Shown here: positions 17,236 through 25,564 of the stretch, in pieces
Layout: each line of letters starts with the position of its first letter
How positions within the stretch are numbered: position 1 is the first letter of the stretch
Assembly (NCBI GenBank): GCA_964605235.1
Contig: CAZSBB010000003.1
Span: 124,001-188,000, forward strand
DNA from: CAZSBB01 sp964605235
GTDB taxonomy: Bacteria > Planctomycetota > Phycisphaerae > Phycisphaerales > Phycisphaeraceae
Direction: 5' to 3'
Length of the DNA: 64,000 nucleotides
Notes under the pieces: model-generated
What the model was told of the DNA's origin: nothing
The model's database searches: none
What the model saw: only the letters and a program-made list of their open reading frames with translations
Position numbers and translations under genes: made by a program

Positions 17236-18237
17236 TCAATCCGGCGCTTCGTCCACCACCGGGGCGACCGACGAGCGCTCGATCAGTTCATTCTCCAGCA
17301 CCACCTGGCGCGGCTCACTGCCGGGGTGGTCCAGCAGTTCGTTGAGCAGGTCCAGGGCCGCCATCGCCAGCTTGTCCAGCGGCTGCGCCAGGGAGGTCAG
17401 CGGCGGATGAGTGAACTGCGACACCCGGGCGGTTTCCATGCCGACCACGGACACGTCCTGCGGGATGCGCACGGAGAACATGTCCGTCAGCAGGTGCGTG
17501 GCTTCGATGGTCAGGTCTTCGCCGCCCAGGAACAGCGCGGTGGGCTGGCGGTCCAGTTGCTGGCGCAGCGCGCCGTAGAGCGCCTGATGTTCGGTGAAAG
17601 CGGTGAAGACTTCGCCGCGCCCCGGAGCGAGTTTTTCAAGCGTATCGCGCAGGCCTTTGATGCGCTGCTCGGCGCCCCAGTCGCGTTCCTCGGCGATGAA
17701 GGCGATGCGTTCATGCCCCTGCTGATGAAGGTACTGCGCCACCAGGCTGCCGCCCTGGTAGTGGTCGGTCGCCACCGTGGAGAAGGTGGGCAGGTCGAGG
17801 CGATTGATGGCGATGATGGGCACGTTCTTGAGTTCGCGCAGGCGATTGATCGTCACCGCATCCCACGACAGCGCCAGCACGCCGTCGACGAAGCGGGTGC
17901 CCAGCCGGCTGATGTTTTCTTCGGTGTAGACCTCGGTGGTGTAGTCGTAGCGCGCCAGCTCGCTGATGAAGTGGGTGAGCGTGGAAGCGACGAACCCGCC
18001 ATAGGTGGCGTAGCGCATGCGGTCGAGCACGATGGCGATGGTGTTCTGGCGCACCGCCGAGCGGGGTCGGAAGCCGGCGTTGCGGGCGGCTTCGAGCACC
18101 TGCAGGCGCGTTTCCCGGCTGATCCGGCCACGTTGGTTGAGCACCCGGCTGACGGTGCTGGCGGAGTAACCCGTTTGCCGCGCCAGGTCGTAAATCGACT
18201 CACAACGTTGCCCGGTCCGTGCCATGCTTTTGCTCAC
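17236..18237 (-). CDS. LacI family transcriptional regulator
   Basis: A 333-residue LacI/GalR regulator. The helix-turn-helix is near residues 14-35 (SIYDLARQTGYSASTVSRVLN), the hinge is GFRPRSA, and the sensor has VVGMETARVSQFTHPPLTSL. I choose the GTG at 18237 because GGAG lies seven bases upstream. An ATG at 18225 is possible, and a frame to 18312 would run over the operator half-sites. Its upstream region has TGAGCAA and a GCAACAGTTGC palindrome. Those TGAGCAA halves match the sites at 7046 and 15989, so it probably regulates itself, the secreted gene divergent from it, the 7.1-kb glycosidase and the rhamnosidase/pseudopilin pair. Confidence 0.9.
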   Translation of the reverse strand: MSKSMARTGQRCESIYDLARQTGYSASTVSRVLNQRGRISRETRLQVLEAARNAGFRPRSAVRQNTIAIVLDRMRYATYGGFVASTLTHFISELARYDYTTEVYTEENISRLGTRFVDGVLALSWDAVTINRLRELKNVPIIAINRLDLPTFSTVATDHYQGGSLVAQYLHQQGHERIAFIAEERDWGAEQRIKGLRDTLEKLAPGRGEVFTAFTEHQALYGALRQQLDRQPTALFLGGEDLTIEATHLLTDMFSVRIPQDVSVVGMETARVSQFTHPPLTSLAQPLDKLAMAALDLLNELLDHPGSEPRQVVLENELIERSSVAPVVDEAPD

Positions 18238-18268
18238 TGTTCTGCTCCGGCGCTGAATATGGTAACAT

Positions 18269-18294
18269 TGAGCAACAAGCGAAGCAACAGTTGC
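18269..18294. promoter_or_regulatory. Operator-like half-site and palindrome between divergent genes
   Basis: TGAGCAA (18269-18275) equals the left half of the operator at 7046. GCAACAGTTGC (18284-18294) is a perfect 11-bp palindrome using a similar core. Both sit in the 110-base region between the LacI start (18237, minus) and the secreted protein start (18348, plus). A further TTGCTCA occurs at 18230-18236, overlapping the LacI start. Confidence 0.5.
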
Positions 18295-18347
18295 ACGTTT
18301 TGGGCAATGCAATCAGACACCTGTCTTCTCGGCTGGACCCCCCGGGC

Positions 18348-19355
18348 ATGATGACGCTTCCAGTGCTATTGGTCATGCTCGCGGGATTGGGACAGATGCC
18401 TGTTCCAACAGCACTTACAGCGGCAAACACCGCCCCCGACCTGCCGCCGCCCGCCGGTTGGCAAGGCGTCTGGCTGGTTACCCCGGCGCTGGAGGTGTTC
18501 GTCGCCACGGCGCCGCTGGTGCGGGTGCTGGTGATTCGTCGACCCGGCGGAGCTGCGCTGCTGCGCGGGGGCGACGAACCGGCGGGGCAAGACCCTTACG
18601 TGGGCTTGCGCACCTACTGCATTGAGCCGAACCGACCCGACGACGCCCCGATGCCGGCAGATCGGCCGGGGCGGGTGGTCAAGCAATCCGCCCTCTATGT
18701 GTGGGTCGAATCGGCCGCGCCAAGCGATGACGATTTGCAACTCCAGTTGCGGATCGAACTGCACCCCGACCAACCCCGGCTGCGGGTCGAGCATGCGCTG
18801 CTCCATCCGACCGCGCGCCCCCGGAACCCCCGGCAACTGGCGCTCTGGTCCCTGGCTGCCTTTCCGCGTCAGGGAATGGGGCTGGTGTCATTCGGCCAAG
18901 GCCCCCGGCTGCGGCGCACGGTCAGCTACTTTCACTGGACCCGCCTGCCGCAACCCTCGATCGAACTGGGACTGCGGGCAGCGAAAGTAGATTTTGCCGC
19001 GCCGATCCACGCCGGCTCGATGAAGCTGGGCGTGGTGAGCAACACCGGCTGGTGGGCGTATCAACACGGGCGCGACGTGCTGGCCAGCCAGGTCGCGTTT
19101 GTCCCGGAGGCGACCTACCCCGAAGGCGGCAGCAACATCACCATCTTTCAGGCGGCGGGGCCTCCCCGGGCGTGGGCGGAACTGGAACAGGTCGGCCCGC
19201 TGCAGACGCTGCCCGCGCACGGGTCGCTGCGGCTCGTGGAAACCCTGGTCCTGCTGCAACTGGATGGAGCCGACACCGACGCTGCACTTCCCCCGGACGC
19301 CGACGCCTGGCACACCCGCATGGCTCCGCTGCTTGACGCGGCTTTCCAGCCGTGA
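18348..19355 (+). CDS. Secreted protein, possibly sugar-mutarotase-like; function unknown
   Basis: A 335-residue protein with a signal peptide at residues 1-25 (MTLPVLLVMLAGLGQMPVPTALTA) and a largely beta-stranded mature part. The layout (WQGVWLVTPALEVFVATAPLVRVLVIRRPGG at the start, then LRVEHALLHPTARPRNPRQLALWSL, then GWWAYQHGRDVLASQVAF) recalls galactose-mutarotase-like beta sandwiches such as those filed as DUF4380. I have no decisive motif, so this is tentative. It is transcribed divergently from the LacI gene across an operator region, so it is probably part of the same sugar regulon. The start is the ATG at 18348, just before the hydrophobic signal. Confidence 0.55.
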   Translation: MMTLPVLLVMLAGLGQMPVPTALTAANTAPDLPPPAGWQGVWLVTPALEVFVATAPLVRVLVIRRPGGAALLRGGDEPAGQDPYVGLRTYCIEPNRPDDAPMPADRPGRVVKQSALYVWVESAAPSDDDLQLQLRIELHPDQPRLRVEHALLHPTARPRNPRQLALWSLAAFPRQGMGLVSFGQGPRLRRTVSYFHWTRLPQPSIELGLRAAKVDFAAPIHAGSMKLGVVSNTGWWAYQHGRDVLASQVAFVPEATYPEGGSNITIFQAAGPPRAWAELEQVGPLQTLPAHGSLRLVETLVLLQLDGADTDAALPPDADAWHTRMAPLLDAAFQP

Positions 19356-19364
19356 TGCCCGCCG

Positions 19365-19518
19365 CAGGGCAAACGCATGTACCCCGGACATCCTGTGCGG
19401 AACGAGCCCCGACCGTGAGGGAGGGGTTGCTTTCTTGGCGTCACCCCGCTGCGGCTGCGCCGCAACCCCTTGCTGACGCGCGGGGCTCGTAAGCATGTTG
19501 GTACATGCGTTTACCCTG
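19365..19518 (+). repeat. 154-bp MITE-like element, copy A
   Basis: The ends are CAGGGCAAACGCATGTACC and, inverted, GGTACATGCGTTTACCCTG (one mismatch in 19). Inside, ACGAGCCCCG is repeated inverted as CGGGGCTCGT, so the whole element can fold into a long hairpin. It has no coding capacity for a transposase. It fills most of the gap between the secreted protein and the URO-D gene. Copies B (52575-52728) and C (54828-54981) have exactly the same length. Confidence 0.85.
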
Positions 19519-19606
19519 GATGCCGCTGGTCCGGCTTTGGCGGGCGGCACTGCCAACAGTAAGCTGACATCTCCGCCCTACACCTCCCGCCTGTGAGGAT
19601 GTACGT

Positions 19607-20686
19607 ATGTCAACGGCCGCGCTGAGCAGCGGCGAACGCATTCGCCGGGCCTTTGCCCATCAGGATGCGGATCGCGTTCCCATTGTCGAAGGCCCCTGGT
19701 CCAGCACGCTGGAGCGCTGGCAGCGCGAAGGCCTGCCCGTCGATGCGGATTACACCGACTATTTCGACATCGACTGCATCCGTTACCTGCATGCCGACAA
19801 CGGCCCGCGTTTCCCGGAGCGCGTGCTCGAGCAGACCGACGAGTACACCATCAGCTACAGTTCCTGGGGCGTGACCATGAAGCGCTGGCGTCACGCCGCC
19901 TCCACGCCCGAGTTCCTGGACTTCGACATCAAATGCCGCGACGACTGGCGGAAGATCCAAGCCCGCTTCGCCTATGACCGCAGCCGGGTGAACTGGGACC
20001 AGTTGGCGCGCGATCACGCCCGCTGGCGCGCCCGTGACGACTACATCATGGCGCATGGCTGGTTCGGCTTTGACATCACCCACTCGTGGTTCCTGGGCAC
20101 CGAGCAGGTGCTCATCGCCCTGGCGGATGAACCCGACTGGCTGGCGGAAGTGTTTCAGACCGAGTTGGACCTGCACCTGAAACTGTACGATGCGATCTGG
20201 GACGCCGGCTACCGCTTCGACGGCATCCGCTGGCCCGACGACATGGGTTACAAGCATCACCAGTTCTTCGGCCTGTCCACCTATCGCCAGTTGCTCAAAC
20301 CCATCCACCAGCGCGCCATCGAATGGGCGCACGCCAAGGGCATCAAGGCGTGTCTGCATTCCTGCGGCAACATCAATCCGTTCATCCCGGAACTGCTGGA
20401 AATGAAGCTCGACGGGCTCAACCCCATCGAAGTCAAGGCTGGCATGGACCCGCTGGCGCTCAAGCGCGACCACGGCGACCGCCTGCTGTTGCACGGGGGC
20501 ATCAGCGCTCTGGTGTGGAACGATGGACGTGAAGCGATGGCCGCCGAGGTGCAGCGCGTGCTGCCGACGCTCGCCGCCGGCGGGGGTTACATCTTCGCCA
20601 CCGATCACTCCGTGCCCGACTGCGTGAGTCTGGCAGACTTCCGCGCCATCGTGGAACTCGCCAAGCGGCTGACCGCCAACCGCTGA
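19607..20686 (+). CDS. Uroporphyrinogen decarboxylase (URO-D) family protein
   Basis: A 359-residue TIM-barrel protein of the URO-D superfamily, closer to the MtaA/CmuA-type methyltransferase branch than to heme-pathway HemE. The N-terminus (SSGERIRRAFAHQDADRVPIVEG) is typical. KACLHSCGNINPFIPEL (around residue 249) resembles the His-x-Cys zinc site of the methyltransferase branch, and DGLNPIEVKAGMD and GGGYIFATDHSVP complete the pattern. No corrinoid protein or other heme gene is near, so a methyl-transfer or demethylation role on a sugar or aromatic substrate is only a guess. GAGGA seven bases upstream supports the start. Confidence 0.85.
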   Translation: MSTAALSSGERIRRAFAHQDADRVPIVEGPWSSTLERWQREGLPVDADYTDYFDIDCIRYLHADNGPRFPERVLEQTDEYTISYSSWGVTMKRWRHAASTPEFLDFDIKCRDDWRKIQARFAYDRSRVNWDQLARDHARWRARDDYIMAHGWFGFDITHSWFLGTEQVLIALADEPDWLAEVFQTELDLHLKLYDAIWDAGYRFDGIRWPDDMGYKHHQFFGLSTYRQLLKPIHQRAIEWAHAKGIKACLHSCGNINPFIPELLEMKLDGLNPIEVKAGMDPLALKRDHGDRLLLHGGISALVWNDGREAMAAEVQRVLPTLAAGGGYIFATDHSVPDCVSLADFRAIVELAKRLTANR

Positions 20687-20703
20687 AGCCTGCCCAGCCC
20701 GGT

Positions 20704-21474
20704 TCAACGCAACAACCAGCCGGCGAACTGTTCCCAGGCTGCGGTGGGCGCGATCTGCAGGATCAGGAAATTCGCCACCACCAGACTCGCCAGCGCCCCG
20801 GCGTACCAGCGCTCGACCCTCCGCGCCAGCACCGATTTGATGATCACCAGCGCCAAGCCCACCACCAGCGCCATGAAGAACGGCCCCAGCAGTCGCTCCC
20901 ACACGGTGCCGGCGTACAACGCGTTGAGCGCATCAATGCGACTGACGCCCGCCGAGATCACGCTGAGCATCGCCATCGACATCATCGCCCGATGCACCGC
21001 CGGCCGACGTCGTTGCCACAAACCCACCGCCACGTAAACCACGAACAACCACACGCTGAAAAACGGCACCACCATGAACTGCCGCGGCGGCAAGCCCCAG
21101 ATCCGCGCTTCGGCGGGCGCGGCCTGCGCCGAACCGATCGCCACCTGCAGGCCCGACAGCAGAATCACCAGCGCCAAGGCGACGCTGATCTTCCCCAGCC
21201 GCATGTGCAGGCGATGCTGGCGCAGCGCGATCAGCAAGGGTTGGGTCAGATACAGCAGCATCCACACCGACATCGCAGCGGCGTGCAGCACCACCGCGGT
21301 GCGAATCGGCGGGGGAATCGGGCGGTCCGGGTAGGCTCGGCCATGCAGATAAAACTGCTGGAAACCCACCAGCGCGAGCACCACCAGCAAGGCGGCGGCC
21401 GCGGTGTGAAACCAGCGCAACGCGGGCGCAGCCAGCGCGCCGGGACGCGACAACGACGATCCAGATGTATTCAT
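20704..21474 (-). CDS. Multi-pass integral membrane protein, function unknown
   Basis: A 256-residue protein with about seven hydrophobic segments (residues 20-38, 62-84, 95-116, 130-155, 165-185, 195-218 and 225-245). The short loops carry RLHMRLGKISV and RRRPAVHRAMM, so conserved His residues in cytosolic loops are possible, as in small heme or quinone-linked membrane proteins. I do not recognise the family with confidence. It is convergent with the URO-D gene (17 bases apart) and 147 bases downstream of the ABC permease gene on the same strand, probably as a separate unit. Confidence 0.65.
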   Translation of the reverse strand: MNTSGSSLSRPGALAAPALRWFHTAAAALLVVLALVGFQQFYLHGRAYPDRPIPPPIRTAVVLHAAAMSVWMLLYLTQPLLIALRQHRLHMRLGKISVALALVILLSGLQVAIGSAQAAPAEARIWGLPPRQFMVVPFFSVWLFVVYVAVGLWQRRRPAVHRAMMSMAMLSVISAGVSRIDALNALYAGTVWERLLGPFFMALVVGLALVIIKSVLARRVERWYAGALASLVVANFLILQIAPTAAWEQFAGWLLR

Positions 21475-21621
21475 GGCGGGTGGGAATGGCGGGGTTGCCG
21501 AGGTTCATACCCTGACGGCACACTGCCGCAGGAGGGCGGAACGTCGACTGCTTCGCAGCGGAAGCAGCGGGATTTTAGCATGCCCTGAGACGGCCCTGAC
21601 CTTAAGCAAAATCTGCAGCGG

Positions 21622-23493
21622 TCACTCGCTGGCGGACAGCCGGCGGATGGTCTGGTCGAAGCTGACGACGGTGGCTTGCAGCAAAGCGTAGGCGGCAGCG
21701 CCATAGCCGACGGTCGCCAGGGCGGCGCCCAGCAGCAGGCTCAGCCGGCCGGGTAAATCGTTGTCGATGTAGCCGGGCACAATTTCCCAGGGATTAACGA
21801 TGACCAGCAGGCTGCTGACGGGGCTCAGGGCACAGAGGATCGAGCCGAGGATGGGAATGCCCGCCGCCGCGAAGTAGCCGCAGAACGCCAGCGGCGCGCC
21901 CAGCACGCCCAGCAATATCAGCAGCGAATAGGTCACCGACGCCAGCACGCTCTTTTGATTGACGGAGCGGCCGATGCCCACCACCACGCAGAAACCGATG
22001 AACGGCGCGAGCATTAACGCGCCCAGCACCGGGGCTTCGACGCTCAGCAACGGCGCCACGCGACTGGTCGTGCCCACCGCATAGCCCACCGCCGCCTGGG
22101 GCCATTGCCACATGGAACCGATCACCGTGTACAGACTCACCATACCCAGCGTCGCCACTGGCACGACCGCCATCAATGCGAGATAACTCACCAACCCGCG
22201 CAGCTTGCCCCACAGGTAATAGCGCGGCGAAATCGGCGTGGTCAGCAGCAAATCCAGCGTCTGATCCTCACGCTCCCGGCTGACGCAACTGGCGCTCAGG
22301 TAAATCGCGGTCAGCGCAATCACCGCCGACTCGAACAGCAGCAGCACCAACAGCCCATTGCGAAACACAATGTGCGGCGCGACGCCCGGCGGCACGGGCA
22401 GGCGTCCACTGTGATACAGCCAGAGCCACCCCGCCCCGACCAGCAAGCCCAGCACGACAAACAGCCAGCGACTGAGGATGCTCCAGGTCAGCCGACCACG
22501 AGTGTTGGCTTCGCGCCAGGCGACCGGGTTGTGCCAGACGGGGCGCGGCGGACGACGGCGTTCCTGTCCCGGTTGGCTCAGCCGCAGGCTGCGCCGCAGC
22601 AGGGCGAAAAGCTGGCCCTCGCCCTGCCCGACCCGGCGGACCCAGATCGCGCTCCACACCACCAGCCCCGCACTGGTCAGCAGGCACAGCAAGGCGTAGG
22701 TCAGCAGCGGCTGGCCAAGGTACATCCGCAGAAAGCTGCCGTAGCGCGCCAGCTCCTCCGGCGGGGGCGGCTGGTAATTGGCGCGGTTGAGCCAGGTTTC
22801 CAGCACCAGCACCGGATGCAGCGGCGTCAGCCAGGTGGTGCCGCCCGAGAGCGGAAGGAACGGCCGCAGCAGCAGCACATCCACCGCATAGCTGCCCGCG
22901 AGGTAGCCGGCGGCGCCGATGACAAACAGCACCACCGCCTTGCGCCCGCCGATGCGCAGCACACTGAGCGCCACCGCCACGCTGCCCAGCACCAGCGCGG
23001 ACAACGCCGCCACCGCAAAGGCGACCCACACCGCGCTGATCGCCACGCCGCCAAACAGCAGCAGCACGGCAAAGAGCGGCAGTCCCGACAACAGCAGCGC
23101 CAACACGAAGAACAAGCGGCCCAGCAGGGAGCCGAGCACGATCTGCAGATTGGTCAGCGGCGTAGCGAGCATGATGTCGAAGGTCTTTCCGCTGTGCTCG
23201 GAGGCGATCGCCCCGGCGGTGAACAGCGGCGCCAGCAGACAGATCATGATGAGCTGGCCATAGGCGATGATGGCGAACACCTGCGTGCCGGCTTTGGCGA
23301 GCGAGGTGAGGGTGACCATCGCGCCCATACCGCCCCCGCCGCTGAGGGCGATCATCAGCAGGATGATCAGCAGGCCCAGGTACGCCGAGCGCACCAGTTG
23401 ATGCCGGCGTTGCCGCGACCCGCCGTGCAGCACCCGCAGGAACACGGGGTTGCCCGGCCCCAATCCCCAGAGCCAATGCCAGATGGCTTGCAT
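21622..23493 (-). CDS. ABC-2 type transporter permease (large, two-part)
   Basis: A 623-residue membrane protein. The first half has NPVFLRVLHGGSR, then hydrophobic helices and TAGAIASEHSGKTFDIMLATPLTNLQIVLGSLLGR, the classic ABC-2 permease signature around residues 93-130. The second half has a degenerate repeat of it (CVSREREDQTLDLLLTTPISPRYYLWGKLRG, around residue 407). Each half has five to six membrane helices, so the protein looks like two fused permease units. No ATP-binding subunit gene is adjacent, which is unusual because these normally pair with one. Substrate unknown. Confidence 0.85.
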   Translation of the reverse strand: MQAIWHWLWGLGPGNPVFLRVLHGGSRQRRHQLVRSAYLGLLIILLMIALSGGGGMGAMVTLTSLAKAGTQVFAIIAYGQLIMICLLAPLFTAGAIASEHSGKTFDIMLATPLTNLQIVLGSLLGRLFFVLALLLSGLPLFAVLLLFGGVAISAVWVAFAVAALSALVLGSVAVALSVLRIGGRKAVVLFVIGAAGYLAGSYAVDVLLLRPFLPLSGGTTWLTPLHPVLVLETWLNRANYQPPPPEELARYGSFLRMYLGQPLLTYALLCLLTSAGLVVWSAIWVRRVGQGEGQLFALLRRSLRLSQPGQERRRPPRPVWHNPVAWREANTRGRLTWSILSRWLFVVLGLLVGAGWLWLYHSGRLPVPPGVAPHIVFRNGLLVLLLFESAVIALTAIYLSASCVSREREDQTLDLLLTTPISPRYYLWGKLRGLVSYLALMAVVPVATLGMVSLYTVIGSMWQWPQAAVGYAVGTTSRVAPLLSVEAPVLGALMLAPFIGFCVVVGIGRSVNQKSVLASVTYSLLILLGVLGAPLAFCGYFAAAGIPILGSILCALSPVSSLLVIVNPWEIVPGYIDNDLPGRLSLLLGAALATVGYGAAAYALLQATVVSFDQTIRRLSASE

Positions 23494-23575
23494 GGCGACA
23501 TCGTACCGTGCCGGCAGCGCGCGGTGTGGCAGATGAGACGCGGCATGATGAGCAGCGCGACGGCGTCCGGCATAC

Positions 23576-23648
23576 CCGCCGACGCGCGTCGGCGGTTCGG
23601 AGGGGTAGTGACGCCAACACCTTCCGAGCCGCCCACGCCAGTGGGCGG
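23576..23648. other. Palindrome-rich intergenic DNA
   Basis: It holds a perfect 20-bp palindrome (CCGCCGACGCGCGTCGGCGG, 23576-23595) and, 33 bases on, a stem-loop CCGCCCAC-GCCA-GTGGGCGG (23629-23648). Neither has a T-run, so they are not ordinary terminators. They lie in the 254-base space between the divergent permease and LacI genes. Confidence 0.6.
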
Positions 23649-23708
23649 GTGCAGCGCATTTCCACTGACCGACTTACCCACGCCAACGCGGCACGATGAA
23701 AAAAATCC

Positions 23709-23750
23709 TTGACGCCAACCGTTTTTGCCTTTACCGTACCGGTACGAATG
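23709..23750 (+). promoter_or_regulatory. Promoter-like boxes and perfect CGTACCGGTACG operator at a start codon
   Basis: TTGACG (23709-23714), 17 bases and a weak TACCGT (23732-23737) precede the start. CGTACCGGTACG (23735-23746) is a perfect 12-bp palindrome with the central CG expected of a LacI-family operator, and it ends one base before the ATG at 23748. There is no Shine-Dalgarno, so the message may be leaderless. Confidence 0.55.
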
Positions 23751-24755
23751 GCGACGATTACCGACATCTCCCGTGCCTGCGGACTGGCTCGCACCACCAT
23801 TGCCGAGATTCTGCGCAACAAGCCCGGCTACAACGAGCAGACGCGCCAGCGCGTCCTGCGCACCGCGCAAAAGCTGGGCTACCGGCCCAACTACCTGAGT
23901 AAAGCACTCAGCGGCGGGCGCAGCATGAGCATCGGCATCATCGTGCCTTCATTGGAAACGCAGCTCTTCAACGAGCGGCTGCATGCGCTGGAAGCGGCGG
24001 CGAGTGCCGCGGGATATCTCTGTTTCATCAGCGGTTTTGGCAGCAATGTCGAACGGTCCATATTCGACTTGCTGGATCGGCGCGTGGACGGGCTGGTGTT
24101 GCAGGTGGGCGAGGAACTGGCGACGCAGATTGCTCAGCGGATGCAAGGCTGTGCGACGCCGACGGTCTGGCTCGACGCGGCGCCGGCCGACGCCACGGCG
24201 GTGGTGCGGGTGCAGCGCAAGCCGGCGATCGAGGACCTGGCGCGGCATCTGGCGCAGCAGGGCTATCGCTCGGCGGCGTTTGTCGCCTCACCTTACCACC
24301 TGCAATACCGCGAACGCCGCACCACGCATCTGGAGCAGAGTTTCAAACGCTGTGGCATCGCGTGGGCAGATGAAACGTGCTGGATGATGTCGCCCGTGGC
24401 GTACGGCATGCACAGCGTGCGCCGGTTCGTCGCGCAGCGGCTGCGTGAAGGCGCGGCTTTGCCGGAGGTTTTGTTGGCGACCAATGATGACTGCGCCCTG
24501 GGCATTCTGGCGGCGCTGCGTGAGGCTAAGCTGACCACGCCGACTCAGGTGGGCGTGGTGGGTTTTGACGATGCACCGATGGCGTCGCTGGTGCAACCGA
24601 GTCTGACCACGATCCGCCAGCCGCGCGGAGAGATGGGTCAGGCGGTGTTCGGGCTGCTCGACCAGGTGATGAATCGCCCGGACGAGCCGGTGACGCCGGT
24701 GGAATACACCTGTGAGTTCATTGCTCGAGAATCAACCCTGCGTCAGCCTCACTGA
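23748..24755 (+). CDS. LacI family transcriptional regulator
   Basis: A 335-residue LacI/GalR regulator beginning MATITDISRACGLARTTIAEIL, so the helix-turn-helix starts at residue 4 and the ATG at 23748 is secure even without a ribosome site. The sensor domain includes SIGIIVPSLETQLFNERLHALE, DGLVLQVG, LLATNDDCALGIL and VGVVGFDDAPMASLVQPSLTTIRQP. A perfect palindrome directly abuts the start codon, which suggests tight autorepression. It is followed 20 bases later by a pseudopilin and then a pectate-lyase-like gene that overlaps it, so the three form one operon. Confidence 0.92.
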   Translation: MATITDISRACGLARTTIAEILRNKPGYNEQTRQRVLRTAQKLGYRPNYLSKALSGGRSMSIGIIVPSLETQLFNERLHALEAAASAAGYLCFISGFGSNVERSIFDLLDRRVDGLVLQVGEELATQIAQRMQGCATPTVWLDAAPADATAVVRVQRKPAIEDLARHLAQQGYRSAAFVASPYHLQYRERRTTHLEQSFKRCGIAWADETCWMMSPVAYGMHSVRRFVAQRLREGAALPEVLLATNDDCALGILAALREAKLTTPTQVGVVGFDDAPMASLVQPSLTTIRQPRGEMGQAVFGLLDQVMNRPDEPVTPVEYTCEFIARESTLRQPH

Positions 24756-24775
24756 AGCCTTTCAAGGAGCCGGCC

Positions 24776-25564
24776 ATGTCGCGCCAACCCGCTGTGCGTG
24801 CATTTACGCTGATCGAACTGCTGGTGGTCATTTCCATCATCGCCCTGCTGATCGCCATTCTGCTGCCGGCGTTGGGACAGGCGCGCAAGCGCGCTCGCGC
24901 GATCGCCTGTGCCGCCCAGCAGCGCCAGCTCTTCTTTCAGGCGGTGACCTACACCAACGATCATCAGGGCTTCTTCCCCATCGTGGACTGGGGCACCGCG
25001 CAGGGCTGGTGGACGCCGCGGCCCGGCGATGGCGCGTGGGTGACCTGGGGTGGGTACATGGAATCTTCCTTTCCCAATCGCACCGCCATGTTCTGCCCGG
25101 ACGATGATCCGACGCTGCAGGAGTCACCCACCTATTGGCATTATCAGTCTGCCGTCTGGCAAAGCAGCTATCGCTTGCTGTGCGGCTCGGGCAACCAGAG
25201 CCCGTCGTGGTCGGTCTTTCACGGTTGGCAGATGTACACCCAGGTACGCAAGACCGATCAATACGGCATCGCCCTGCCCAACATCGAATGGGCGGGTCGC
25301 AGCATGACCAACTATGGACTCGGCGGCGATTACTACGGCGTGGTTGACCTGCCCCAGCCGAGCCAGCAGCCAACCATGGTGGACATGTACAACCCGGAAC
25401 AAAACGGCGTTTTGTACTACGGCTTAAGCGGCGCCCGCCGGCCCAACAACCACCCCGGCATGGAAGGCGAAAACGTCGTCTTTGCGGATGGTCACGGCAG
25501 TTGGGTGGGCAAGGCCGACGCACAGCAGCGTTTCCGCATCTACTACGAATGGATTTACTGGTGA
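24776..25564 (+). CDS. Prepilin-like protein
   Basis: A 262-residue protein with a very short leader (MSRQPAVRA), the prepilin site A/FTLIE and helix LLVVISIIALLIAILLPAL. The residue before the cleavage site is Ala instead of the usual Gly. The C-terminus has HPGMEGENVVFADGHGSW, with the His-to-DG spacing stretched to 11. The mature part is Trp/Tyr rich, as is common for sugar-binding surfaces. AAGGAG six bases before the ATG sets the start. It sits between LacI and the beta-helix gene and overlaps the latter by four bases (GTGA). Confidence 0.86.
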   Translation: MSRQPAVRAFTLIELLVVISIIALLIAILLPALGQARKRARAIACAAQQRQLFFQAVTYTNDHQGFFPIVDWGTAQGWWTPRPGDGAWVTWGGYMESSFPNRTAMFCPDDDPTLQESPTYWHYQSAVWQSSYRLLCGSGNQSPSWSVFHGWQMYTQVRKTDQYGIALPNIEWAGRSMTNYGLGGDYYGVVDLPQPSQQPTMVDMYNPEQNGVLYYGLSGARRPNNHPGMEGENVVFADGHGSWVGKADAQQRFRIYYEWIYW

